DNA from: Saccopteryx bilineata
Lineage: Eukaryota > Chordata > Mammalia > Chiroptera > Emballonuridae
Length of the DNA stretch: 64,000 bases
Assembly (NCBI RefSeq): GCF_036850765.1
Contig: NC_089490.1
Location: 126,818,522 to 126,882,521 of the forward strand
Direction of reading: 5' to 3'
Notes under the pieces: model-generated
What the model was told of the DNA's origin: nothing
The model's database searches: none
What the model saw: only the letters and a program-made list of their open reading frames with translations
Position numbers and translations under genes: made by a program
Shown here: positions 46,603 through 57,553 of the stretch, piece by piece
How positions within the stretch are numbered: the stretch's first letter is position 1
Layout: each line of letters starts with the position of its first letter

Positions 46603-47880
46603 ATGGGAAATTCCCATTCATTACGTGACAATTATGTACAGGTTTTGACATCCCTTTTAAAAGGGTATGGTATTCAGATAAAAGACAAGGTTTTGTTACG
46701 TCTTTTAAATGCTATTCAGAAACACTGTTATTGGTATACTCCTGAACATTGTAATCAGTTGAATTTGAATGTTTGGCAACAAGTAGGAAAATCTTTATGC
46801 TGTGTTCATCAGCACGGAGATCCACTTGATGCTGAAATGTGGGCTGCTTATAATCTTATTGCTACAGCCCTTGGACCTTTGCAATCAGATGGAGATTCTG
46901 TTAAAGACTTGAGTGAGGTTATTTTTAATGAGCCTGAAGAATTTGGTTCAGCAAAGAATGAACAGAATAATGACTTGGGCAATACTATCTCTGCTTCTGA
47001 AGTTACTGATAATATTAATGAAATTCAGCCATCCACAGGCTTTTATCCCTCTTTCTTAAAAAATGAAGGAGCCCCTATGGATGATGTTGCCTGTCTAAAA
47101 CATTTATTAAGTAAACTACAATTTACACTGGAACAACAGGAGAATGGAAATCAGTATACTGCTTATCCTGTTCAAAAGCAAGATATATGTGAGCCTACAG
47201 CTCCTCCAATTCAAGGTCAAAAATTAATTGGTACTGGCAGGGGAAGGATTTTTCAATTCCCTGAAATCTCTGATGCAACAGGTGCTTATGCATCATGATA
47301 ATTTAGAATCTAATTCTAGTAATTTTTCTGCATCTATTTTTCCAATTATCCAACAGCCTTTTCTTCTTAATGCTCCAGATCCTGGGGGAGGGCATAATAT
47401 CCAATTTGACCAATTTGAATTTACTTTCTTAAAGCTAGTCAAACAATCTGTTGCTACATATGGACCTCAGTTCTCATATGTTCAAGGTCTTATCTCTTCC
47501 TATTGTAATAATTATTGAATCATTCCTTTGGATTGGGATTTACTTGCTAGTACGGTTTTGGAACCAGGACAATATTTACAATTAAAATCTTGGTGGAGAG
47601 AGGAGGCTCTTCTAATATCTCGCATGAACGCCAGAAATAATCACCCGGGAGCTACTTTTGAAATGCTCATCGTTGTTGGCGCTTATGCAGCTGTGGGACA
47701 ACAAACTGGTTATACTGATGCTGTTACAGCTCAGATTAGATCGCTTGTCTTAAAGCCTGGATGCAAATCACTAGAGTTGGAGACAAGGAAGAAAAGCTTA
47801 AAGCTTTACATCAGTTGGTACAAATTCAGTTAGAATTAGGACATATAGAAGAATCATGAAGTCCTTAGAATTCTCTAGTC
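46603..47880 (+). pseudogene. ERV gag remnant (matrix and capsid part)
   Basis: Gag is the structural polyprotein. The likely start is the ATG at 46603, giving MGNSHS with Gly2 and Ser available for N-myristoylation. The open frame does extend upstream to an ATG at 46537. The matrix domain covers about the first 90 codons (QVLTSLLKGYGIQIKDKVLL, then KSLCCVHQHGDPLDAEMWAA), as in betaretroviral Gag. The frame ends with TGA at 47296-47298; a shifted frame continues to 47518 and a third to 47833. These carry capsid-type sequence (PIIQQPFLLN, VKQSVATYGPQFSYVQGLIS, LEPGQYLQLKSWWREEA). The nucleocapsid zinc knuckles are not seen. Not translatable as one protein. Confidence 0.85.
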
Positions 47881-48560
47881 TTTGTAGTAATAAAATAAAT
47901 AAATACTAATTTTCTTTGGTGTTTTAGCTACAATCTTCTGAGTTATCATTTTGTTTCTTTCTTATTCTTTGCCTGGAAACTGAGGCAGGGGACATGTGTT
48001 GGATCTGACTATAGAAAATATCCCAGCAGCTGCCAAGAAAATTTTCTTGGGGAAATTTTGTTTAGTCTCATCCATCGTCAGTCCCTCTGTCAGAAAATGC
48101 CCTGATTAATATCAGGCAGGCATCTTTCTAGTCTGACTGTGCTCTGAAATCCCGGGTTTCTCTTTGGTTTGTCTAGTCTGTTTTGTCTGATTCGAATTTC
48201 TGTTTAGTTTTTGTTTGGTGTTGTCTAAAATGTGATTTTTAAGGCCTGAATTGTGTTTACATACAAAAATTAAAAATGCCGGCTTTTATATTGAAAAAAT
48301 AGTTTCATCCATGTATTTCTTGCTTTAAAATGAGAAATTATAAGGAGCTCTCATTTAAATTTATATTGAATAGAATATGGATCCTTAAGACTTGCTGATT
48401 TAGTTTATACATTATAAGGTATATTCAAAGTTTGAAATCAAATAAGAATTCAAATATTAGGATTAATTAAAGTTATATGTTATACTTGTGTTTCTGTGTT
48501 GAAAATTGTCTTGTTTATATGTAAAATATGCTCAAATTTATAAAACTAAGGAATTAAACA
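47881..48560 (+). other. non-coding interior segment of the ERV
   Basis: Replaces the expected end of gag and protease. T-rich with a GC-richer patch (ggaaactgaggcaggggaca at 47978). No retroviral motif found. Could be captured sequence or very decayed gag-pro. Confidence 0.5.
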
Positions 48561-49250
48561 AAATTAAGTCATTTTAAGAATTTATCTCAAGCTGCTTCAG
48601 ACAGTTGGCTGCTTGTAAGGCAACATCCTGAAAAAGAAGGCACTGAAGAAAGTGGGAATTTAGTTCCTCTAATGCCCTATAATAGACTTAACAATACAAA
48701 AGAATTTAGATATAGAAGCTAATACATCTCTTATTACTAAGCAACATTAGTTTTCTTTTTATCCCACTTAGACAGTAGTCACTAAGCTGCATGGCTTAGG
48801 AAAAGTCCCTAACAAAGCTCTAAAATTTCTTTTACAATAGGAAAATAACAAGAGTCATTTGGCCTCTGATAAAGAAAAACATTTATCTTATAAATAATTA
48901 AAAGAGCAACTTTTAAAATTACAGTCTAAACTTTCTGACAAGGCGTTTTTTATACTCACTATGACCAAATTTCTGTCAAAGCTCTTAAAGAGTTAAAAAC
49001 AGCTTGCTCCCAGTATAAAACTAACTGTCTTTATACGCAAGAACTGCTATCCTCCTTCATGGACTCTGAATGTTTTATTTCAAAAAATTTAGAAATGTTA
49101 GCTTGGACTGTTCTTTCAAAAGCGAAAGAGTTACAATTTATAACTTAGGAAAATCAAGCTTGTATTCAACCTAATCAAAATGCTAATGCTAACCCTATTA
49201 ATATTACACAAAATGAACTTTTTAAATGGACAGTTCGCTAATTTACAACA
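48560..49250 (+). pseudogene. second gag-like remnant in the ERV
   Basis: Around 48950-49140 one frame reads YDQISVKALKELKTACSQYK, then LYTQELLSSFMDSE and LSKAKELQFIT. This resembles a betaretroviral capsid N-terminal domain, a region already represented at 47400-47600 by a different sequence. Interrupted by stops (for example a TAG after QFIT). If correct, the provirus is a mosaic. Identification is by eye and uncertain. Confidence 0.45.
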
Positions 49251-50026
49251 GCAATGTAGACAAAATGTAGGGGTGAGGATTTGCTCTTATCTCCACAGAT
49301 ATGGGACTGTAGATACCTTCCAGAAAATTGAAGCCTCAGCATAAGTTGGAAATAGAAAAAAGGAAAATTTGACAATTAAATAAACTTACCTAGGAGGCAA
49401 AAAAATTTTTTTAATTAAGACTAAGACTTCAAAAAACATCATTGACTGTTTCTAACAATGCTAGCTGTTGTGTCTATAACAATAAGCATAACTAACTATT
49501 CTTACTAAGTTTATATTACTTAAATAAGCAATGGTGAATAGTCAGACACTGTATCAACATTATGTAAATCAATTTTTAGAAAAAATTTGTTAGAAATATC
49601 CTCAATCTTTAATAATCCATTATATAAATAACATATTAATAGCTTATAAAAATAACGCTGAACTTTCAGTCATCCTTAAAAATGCTTCTGAAACCTTAAA
49701 TCAGTGTAGTTTGATTGTAGTTAAAGACAAAATTCAAACATCCTGTCCTATTAACATTGTTATGGATTCACAATATGTAGAACATACCAATTAAACTTAT
49801 AAAAACTTTATATTTTAAATAATAGTAGCACAAATTGTTTCAAGAGTTACAACTTTTATTGTAGGAATGAAATTTGCCTATCTATATAACTCACATTTGT
49901 TCTCATACAGCTTTATCAGGACCTATGTCTACTATAGATAATGAAGTTGATCAATTACTCATTAGATCAATAAAAATAGCTACTAAGTTTTATACAAAGA
50001 CTCATACAAATAAAAAAGATTTAATG

Positions 50027-50438
50027 GGCCCTGGCTGGTTGGCTCAGTGGTAGAGCGTCGGCCTGGCGTGCAGAAGTCCCGGGTTCGATTCCCAGCCAGG
50101 GCACACAGGAGAAGCACCCATCTGCTTCTCCACCCCTCCTCCTCTCCTTCCTCTCTGTCTCTCTCTTCCCCTCCTGCAGCCCCTGCAGCCGAGGCTCCAT
50201 TGGAGCAAAGATGGCCCGGGCGCTGGGGATGGCTCCTTGGCCTCTGCCCCAGGCGCTGAAATGGCTCTGGTTGCAACAGAGCGACACCCCGGAGGGGCAG
50301 AGCATCGCCCCCTGGTGGGCAGAGCGTCGCCCCCTGGTGGGTGTGCCGGGTGGATCCCGGTCGGGCGCATGCGGGAGTCTGTCTGACTGTCTCTCCCCGT
50401 TTCCAGCTTCAGAAAAATACAAAAAAAAAAAAGAAAAG
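50027..50438 (+). mobile_element. SINE, family B, in ERV pol, with tandem CTCF-like cores
   Basis: TSD AAAAGATTTAATG at 50014-50026 and 50439-50451. Intact head (ggccctggctggttggctcag) and B-box. Two minus-strand CTCF-like cores at 50304-50319 and 50326-50341 (cgccccctggtggg twice). Confidence 0.96.
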
Positions 50439-50626
50439 AAAAGATTTAATGCAAAAATTTAAAATAACCTGGTGAGAAGATCAGAATATTGTTAGAAACT
50501 GTCCTCAGTATAGTATTATAAATGCTCCTCCATTACCAAGAGGAATGAATCCTAGAGGGCAACACAGTAATAACCTGTAGCAAATAGATATTACTCATAT
50601 TTCTTCTTTTAAAAAACTATTTTATG

Positions 50627-50745
50627 GGCGAGGGGTTTGCAACATAATTTGATGACAAAATAACCTAGACATGTTTTCTTTGAATATATGTACCCTGATT
50701 TATTAATGTCATCCATTACCATTAATAAAAATTTATTAAAATAAA
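50627..50745 (+). mobile_element. L1 3' tail inserted in ERV integrase
   Basis: ggtttgcaacataatttgatg, acctagacatgttttctttg, tgtaccctgatttattaatgtc and an A-rich tail correspond to the last about 110 bp of the local L1 (compare 27880-27975). Perfect 16-bp TSD AAAAAACTATTTTATG at 50611-50626 and 50746-50761. Confidence 0.93.
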
Positions 50746-51315
50746 AAAAAACTATTTTATGTATAGTTTTATTAATATTTATTCTTCCTTTCGATAGGCC
50801 ACACCTTTGCCTAAAGAAAAGGCTAATTGTGTCATTCAACATCTTATTGAAGCTTTTAATGTTATAGGCATTCCTAAAGCAATTAAAACTGACAATAGTC
50901 CTGCCTATACATCTACTAAAGTTCAACAATTCTTAGCATTTTAGAATATTAAACATACTACTAGAATTCCATATAATCCACAAGAACAAGCAATTATTGA
51001 ATGCAGTAATTGCATTCTGAAAAATATATTATTTAAACAAAAGGGGGGAGAAGAAAGGAGATTATTCCCTAGAATTATGTTACACAAAGCTTTATTTACT
51101 TTAAATTTCTTAAATACAGGAGAAGATAATTTGACTGCTGCAGACATTAGATGAAAAGTAACAGTTCTAAGATTAATCAACCTATACATTATAAAAGTGA
51201 GTTGAATCAATAGGTACCTAGTGTAGTGCAACATTGGGGAAGAGGGTTTGCTTGTGTCATTGCAGAATCCAGTGAAGTCCTTTGGAGTCCTGCTCACAGA
51301 ATTAAACTAACAACA

Positions 51316-53470
51316 TGAATAGGAACAATAGATTCTTTTCATATCTGCCCATTACTGAGATGGAAGAAATGAATTTCAAAAGAAGAATCTTAAAGGTACT
51401 GCTGCTTGGTATTGAAAAGGCTAAAATACCAAGTTGGGTTCAACTTAAAAAGCTGATCTTTAATGGTAAAAATATGCTACAAGCTACTAGAAAAAAAAAT
51501 GTTACTAACCTGTTTTTAGCAATGATTGCTTTGGTAACAATTCTGGTAAGTAGAGCTGAAAATTTTAGTTATTAGGCATATGTTCCTAATCCTCCATTAA
51601 GTAGAGCTATTCATTAGGAAAATAGTGCCTTTCCTATTTTTGTTATTGACTCTAATTGGCTTCTAGGACCTTTAAATGATAGAGGTCCCTTAGCACCTTC
51701 AAAAGAATGCATAAAATTAGAAAATCATACAACAGGAGTTGAGGAATTACCTATATATATAGGACATGAGCCACATTGTTTAAACATAGAAGCTCAAGCT
51801 TAGCTCTCTATTGTCAAAAATAACAGTAAAGGAGAAGGAAAAAAACGTTTGTTACAAGGATATAGATTTCAAAGTAATACATATGTACATAAAATGTTAT
51901 AGATTAAAGCCCTTATAGCTCTGCCCAAGTTAAAGGGCAAGGTGCTGATTTAAGGTAGCATAAGAACAATAGTTTAATTTTCAGCCTGTGATCAAAGTAA
52001 TCATACTATCATATAGCATAGAGGAGGGATGTCACCTCGAGCTCCTCATATAAAATTTGGTCCTATACAGTATCATTTGTGGAAAATAGCCATGGCACTT
52101 AAACATATGTCAGTGAAGAAAAGAAACATCTAGAGAAATTATCCTTCTAATCATATTATGTTAATCTTTAAGAAGAATGAAACACATTTATATCTGCTTG
52201 TGTTAAATTGCTTTATATATTTGTTATAGGTGAAACCAAATAGACAGCTGAACATTATTCAATAACTTGCAATAAGTGTGCTTTTTATACATGTATTAAC
52301 TCTTCTATTCTTTTTAATAAAATAGTCAAAGTCTTTACATTTTAAGAACCTGAACAGTACAGATGCATCAGATGTGGCAGGGTTCCCCTTCCATGATGCT
52401 GTTACAACATCTTATTAAGTCCTTGAAATGAACCAAGAGACCGGTTGGACTGATCATCACCATCATTATAGGACTAATAGCTGTAACCACTGTGGCTGCT
52501 ATATCTGGAATTGGATTACATCAAAGTATACAGACTGTGGACTTTGTGCAAAAATGGCATGAAGATTCTGAACAACTGTAGACTTCTCAATAACGTATAA
52601 ATAGTAACATTAATACTACAGTTAATGATTTAGAACAGACTATGATTATGTTAAGAGATCAAATTGTTAGCCTGCAAAGACAAATTAAGCTAAGATGTGA
52701 TTAGAATGTAACTGCTTTTTGTGTTACCCCTATTTCTTAAAATCATACTTATTTCAATTAGGAAAATGTTAAAAAGCATTTATTAAGTCATGATAATGTA
52801 ACTAAAGAAATCATTAAATTACAAAGACATATTCATGAAGCTTTTCAAAAAAAATTAAAAATTCTAACATGTCAACCTATATTGAAGGGATTAATGGATA
52901 ATTTATCACAATTTAATTCTATTAAATAAATTAAAGGATTTTGGGGATCCACTGTAGGACATTTTTTTTTTTTTTTTGTATTTTTCTGAAGCTGGAAACG
53001 GGGAGAGACAGTCAGACAGACTCCCGCATGCGCCCGACCGGGATCCACCTGGCACGCCCACCAGGGGGCGATGCTCTGTCCCTCCAGGGCATTGCTCTGT
53101 TGCGACCAGAGACACTCTAGCACCTGGGGCAGAGGCCAAGGAGCCATCCCCAGTGCACGGGCCATCTTTGCTCCAATGGAGCCTCGGCTGTGGGAGGGGA
53201 AGAGAGAGACAGAGAGGAAGAAGGGCGGGTGGAGAAGCAGATGGGCGCCTCTCTTGTGTGCCCTGGCCGGGAATCGAACTCAGGACTTCCACACGCCAGG
53301 CCAACGCTCCACCACTGAGCCAACCGGCCAGGGCCTATAGGACTTTTTATAATAATATTAATTCTATGTTTTCTTTTATATGTAGTCTGTCGACAAATCA
53401 AAGCAAGAGAAATAAGAGATGAACGACAGAAGGCTGTGTTTTCTGTAGTGCTTCATAACATTCAGCATAA
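51316..53470 (+). pseudogene. ERV env remnant
   Basis: Env would be the surface and transmembrane glycoprotein. An 86-codon open stretch from 51315 ends in a hydrophobic leader-like segment (NLFLAMIALVTILVSRAENF), then a TAG. Downstream short stretches keep asparagine-linked glycosylation-type sites and cysteines. The TM-like part at about 52445-52920 has a hydrophobic segment (IIGLIAVTTVAAISGIGL) followed by heptad-like sequence, broken by stops at 52580-52592 and 52704. A SINE sits before the membrane anchor; the cytoplasmic tail ends near the polypurine tract. No intact Env can be made from it. Confidence 0.85.
52967..53335 (-). mobile_element. SINE, family B, in ERV env, with CTCF-like core
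   Basis: TSD TAGGACATTTTT (52955) / TAGGACTTTTT (53338). CCACCAGGGGGCGATG at 53059-53074. Head cactgagccaaccggccaggg. Confidence 0.95.
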
Positions 53471-53471
53471 A

Positions 53472-53485
53472 CAAAAAGGGGGAAA
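53472..53485 (+). other. polypurine tract of the ERV
   Basis: CAAAAAGGGGGAAA directly before the 3' LTR, the plus-strand primer site in retroviruses. Confidence 0.93.
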
Positions 53486-53968
53486 TGTAGTGGAATAACC
53501 CATTGCATGGCCTTGGATGGGAACACAGCCAACAAGAAAAGAATGTTTTGCCAAGATAATTGTTTTGTGACTTGAAGGCGAGTCACTGAAACAGGTCTAT
53601 GTGACTGAAGGCAGTTGCTGGGCTTTTCTCAGTAAAACATTCTCATAAGATTTCTGTACTTTCCAAGGTTATCCCTTAAGATAAGGAGAGGAATGTTGTG
53701 GGATCCATAGAAGCAATAGCAACTAATGCCTTTTGATATTATGTTGTTACTAAGCTATCTTGCAAGTGCACTCCATGTATCTTTAAGTAAAAGTTACTCT
53801 TGATGTTATGCCAATTTCTCAGTAAACAAGCTTTTTGTAGTCTTGTGAATAAAATTAGGACACAGCGCAAACTCGGGGCCATTTGCCTGAGCGAGCAGTG
53901 GTCCTTTGCTAGTCCTTGATGATTTCATCTGCTGATCTCTCTCTCTGTGCCCCCGACACACAACAACA
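53486..53968 (+). repeat. 3' LTR of class II ERV
   Basis: 483 bp, TGTAGTGG...CAACAACA. Near-identical to the 5' LTR. Confidence 0.95.
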
Positions 53969-53974
53969 ATTTAT

Positions 53975-54579
53975 ATTCTTGGTAGGTGTTCTACAAACCA
54001 CTATGACCCTTAGAACAAAAGTTCTTTGATCTCTCTGTAACACTTGCTATTGCAGATGAACAGGAAATTCCTTATTCATTGGTTTGTTCAACATAATTTT
54101 ATAGCACATGATTCAAGACGTACTGTGGGAGCAGAGGGTGTGCCTCAAAGAAGAGAAAGGAATCGATGATCATGAGCTTTGTATTATCCAGTCTTATTAT
54201 GAGAAATGACTGAGTCAACAGTATGAATTACTCTTAATATCCCCAAAATAACATTAATAAGGTGCTAATTTCTACATCTAATTTTCAGTTAACATTTTTA
54301 AATTCCTTAAGATTTTATAGGTGGAGAAATGAAAACATGTACTTTGGTCGATGTTTCTGAGGGTGTTTACTAGCAATGCAAAATGAGGCAGAGAACCAAA
54401 GCAGGCCTCTGGGTGTCTCCTGCCATCAGGAAATAATCATAGGCTTGCGTTTAAGCCTAGGTATCTGTTTTTGCTCTATTTGGTTGCTTTGTTTAGAGCT
54501 CAGTTTTTCTATTCATCCTGAAAATAGAACAGACTTGATGTCATCTCCATACCTCAATGAATATTAATTTTTTCCAAGT
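53975..54579. other. intergenic DNA without recognised gene
   Basis: Nothing recognised. Confidence 0.5.
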
Positions 54580-54591
54580 GAAAAATCTAAG

Positions 54592-54995
54592 TGCCCTGGC
54601 TGGTTGGCTCAGCGGTAGAGCGTCGGCCTGGCATGCGGGGGACCCGGGTTCGATTCCCGGCCAGGGCACATAGGAGAAGCGCTCATTTGCTTCTCCACCC
54701 CCACCCCCTCCTTCCTCTCTGTCTCTCTCTTCCCCTCCCGCAGCCAAGGCTCCATTGGAGCAAAGATGGCCCGGGCGCTGGGGATGGCTCCTTGGTCTCT
54801 GCCCCAGGCACTAGAGTGGCTCTGGTCGCGGCAGAGCGATGCCCCGGAGGGGCAGAGCATCGCCCCCTGGTGGGCAGAGCATCGCCCCTGGTGGGCGTGC
54901 CGGGTGGATCCCGGTTGGGCGCATGCGGGAGTCTGTCTGACTGTCTCTCCCCGTTTCCAGCTTCAGAAAAATACAAAAAAAAAGAAAAAGAAAAA
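54592..54995 (+). mobile_element. SINE, family B, with tandem CTCF-like cores
   Basis: TSD GAAAAATCTAAG at 54580-54591 and 54996-55007. Intact head and B-box (gggttcgattcccggcc). Minus-strand CTCF-like cores at 54859-54874 and 54881-54895. A young-looking copy. Confidence 0.96.
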
Positions 54996-55007
54996 GAAAA
55001 ATCTAAG

Positions 55008-55808
55008 CACCAAATAAATTAGGCGACTTGTTCACTAATCAGGAATTAAATTATAACCTTCCTGTTCTCAGAGTATTGTATCATATACAAATCCACTTTT
55101 CCTTATTAATCCTACTAACAGTAAAATTTTTGCCTCATTTTAAAAAATAATATACAAATAAATCATGCTTTCAGCAGAAAGTACAATAGAAAATAAGGTT
55201 AACAGGAGGAAAAGAACCACCCATTATCCTTCAAGAGAAAAGTGTTCTAATCATCTAATCTCTAGGATACATCTACAGGTGTATCCTAGTAGCATTTATT
55301 ATTATGCATATTTATGTAAATAATGCTTTCCCAAAAATAAGGTAATCCTAGCCAAAACATTTGGAAAGCAGCTTTTCTTACTAAACAGTAGATAATTATC
55401 ATACTTCTAATATTAATAAGTTTTTATGTGCCTTGTTTCTCAAATGCTTACTTCAATTATAAAGAATTGAATTTAAAGATGGTTTAATCTATATTCATAC
55501 TTTCCAATCAATTTTAAAAATTAGTTACCATTATTAGCATTTAAAGTTTATTGGGAAACCTGCATGCATGAATTTGTTGCCATCACTATCACTTTTATAA
55601 AAGTATTTTTTGCTTTGACATTTTAAAGGTATATAACAGGCATCACATTTGTTTTGCAACTATTAAACAGAGGCATTTTATTCCCCACCTCAACACCCAA
55701 TATCAGATTTCAACACAACCACCATCTGAGAGACCAAGCCTTGGAGGCTTATTGTACTAGGGCTAGAATGGTCTGTTTGGAGCTTCTTGATCAAGACAAT
55801 AAGCTAGA
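55008..55808. other. AT-rich intergenic DNA
   Basis: Nothing recognised. Confidence 0.5.
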
Positions 55809-55809
55809 G

Positions 55810-55931
55810 GCCCTGGCCGGGTTGCTCAGTGGATAGAGGCTGCAGGTTCCACCACAGTGAGGGCACAGGGAGAAGCAATCAATGAATACACAACTCAATG
55901 GAACTAAGTGGAGCCGGTTGATGATGCTTCT

Positions 55932-55984
<53 letters not shown>
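55810..55984 (+). mobile_element. SINE, family B-like, deleted, with (TC)n tail
   Basis: ggccctggccgggttgctcag, a deleted head, agggcacagggagaagcaatc, then about 20 TC units at 55940-55984. Confidence 0.82.
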
Positions 55985-55985
<1 letters not shown>

Positions 55986-55989
<4 letters not shown>

Positions 55990-57220
55990 AATGGAGAGGG
56001 GAAAAAAAGACAATGAGCTTGAAAGCCAGGCTGGTGGAAAAGAAATTTACTAAACTTTTTATCTCCCATTTAACAAAGAGCATCTGCCACAGAGTAGGGA
56101 AGTTACCTTTGATGTCATTAATGCACTCAGCTATGAGGATCAAGAGGAAGATAGGGGAATGTGGTATAGGAGAAATGGAGAGATACAGTATTAATAGAAT
56201 CCAAGACAGCACTGATTGTAAGAAGCACCATTATACCACCGAAAAAGAAAATATTCTGCTAGTTACACTAGGATTTGACATAAGTTCTGAGACCCTATTT
56301 CAAAGATGTTAAAATACAAGAAGGGTGGAGAGCCTTCTTCAAATGCATGAAAATGCTATAAAGGAAAGGACCAGAAAGGAGGCAGTGGGCTATTCTGATT
56401 GCCTCACTCTGGGACTGCAGAGACAGGAGGAGGGAGGAAGGCTCACAGGCTAATCTGAGGGTGGTACTGAGGGCAGAGAGGGGATCTCACTCTGCTTCCA
56501 GTTAATGTTCCAAAAGAAGGCTACCTCTCAGGCAATCCCCACAGTCAGAGAAAAAAAATGGCAACCCAGTGTAATTGGGCAGGGAGGGAAGTTTGAAACC
56601 AGGTCCCCAAAGTTTCCTTCTACTCCTATGTGTTATAGATGGGACCCAAAAGTGCCGGTCCCAAGGGTGAGAATGTGAAGGCACATGCACTGAGACCCAG
56701 TGAGTTTGCCACAGGGTCCTGAAGCATATCCCTCCCCACTCTGGTGAAGGGTGAGGTGACTCCTAGTCTACTAGGCCGGTGGCCAGATAGAGAACAGGGC
56801 AGAAACTCAGAGGGGACCGCAGTGTGCGAGGTAAAGCCAAGTCAGTCAGGGAGAACCACCCGACTCGAATCACGCTGAGTGACAAGACCATGAGTTACAC
56901 AGGCAGACCTCAGTCGCAAATGCCAGCGGAGTGAGCAGCAGCCTGGCAGACAGGCGGCATTGCCACAGAGAAAAGAGAGGCCAGAGCACAGAACAAGGAC
57001 ACCATCCCCCCCCCCTAAAACCACAAGGTCGCAAAACCACATCCCTCCACGTGAAATCTGAAAGACTAACATTTTACCTAAAACATCTTATACACTTATC
57101 TAAAGAGATTTTTTAATTTATGTAACTGAATCCATTTTTAAAAGGAACGGACTGACACCCAGCTTTTTACTGGTCCTCCAGAAGATGGGGCCTTGATGAT
57201 ATTAGATTGGTTTTAGACAG
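55986..57220. other. intergenic DNA without recognised gene
   Basis: Less AT-rich than its neighbours at 56.3-57.0 kb, and free of recognised repeats. Possible low-copy sequence, but no exon or domain can be supported. Confidence 0.45.
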
Positions 57221-57224
57221 TAAA

Positions 57225-57330
57225 GTTTTATGTCTCTTTCTGGCTTTATTGAGATGTATTTAATTGACAGATGACATTGCATAAGTTTAAGGTCTATAGA
57301 GTATTGATTGTCTACAACGAAGTTTTAGGC
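57225..57330 (-). repeat. old L1M 3' end fragment
   Basis: ctggctttattgagatgtatttaattgacagatgacattgcataagtttaaggt is the reversed L1M tail signature. Confidence 0.75.
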
Positions 57331-57553
57331 AAGTGTAAGAACTACATTTTTTCTGTACCTCTGATTTGCAGAGTAAGTGAATATGTGACCCAAAAAGTAA
57401 TTCTTCTCTTCTTCTTAGTCAAAATATGGTATTTGATTATGTCAAACTTTGTTTTTTCTAAGCATATGTGGAAAGATAAAGCATATTCTCTGTGAATCTT
57501 TCTTGATCTCTGGAGCCAGAAGCAATCGCTCCTCGTTCTAAATGTTTACAGCA

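Larger units (their letters stand above)
49560..51315 (+). pseudogene. ERV pol remnant (RT tip, RNase H, integrase)
   Basis: Pol makes and integrates proviral DNA. What remains: an RT palm motif region where the YxDD box reads YINN (49621-49632), so both catalytic Asp are gone; an RNase H piece MDSQYV (49762-49779), close behind, which implies a large deletion; then integrase. The integrase N-terminal zinc site is damaged (HTN kept, second Cys replaced in CPQYS). A TGA lies at 50473 and a TAG at 50578. The catalytic Asp (GAT 50587), Asp (GAC 50891, in [10 protein letters not shown]) and Glu (GAA 50999) remain, the last two 36 codons apart as in the D,D-35-E family. A SINE and an L1 tail interrupt it. 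Confidence 0.88.
46013..53968 (+). mobile_element. class II ERV provirus (betaretrovirus-like), full structure, coding-dead
   Basis: A 7.96-kb endogenous provirus flanked by a perfect 6-bp TSD ATTTAT (46007-46012 and 53969-53974). Order: 5' LTR, tRNA-Lys-type primer site, gag, degraded middle, pol remnants, env remnants, polypurine tract, 3' LTR. By eye the two LTRs differ at about 9 substitutions and one 1-bp indel over 482 bp, near 2 percent, suggesting a fairly recent integration. All genes are nevertheless full of stops and deletions. Later insertions are an L1 3' end (50627-50745) and two family B SINEs (50027-50438, 52967-53335). Assignment to the ERVK/MMTV side rests on the Lys-type primer site, TSD length, Gag matrix and integrase motifs. 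Confidence 0.95.
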
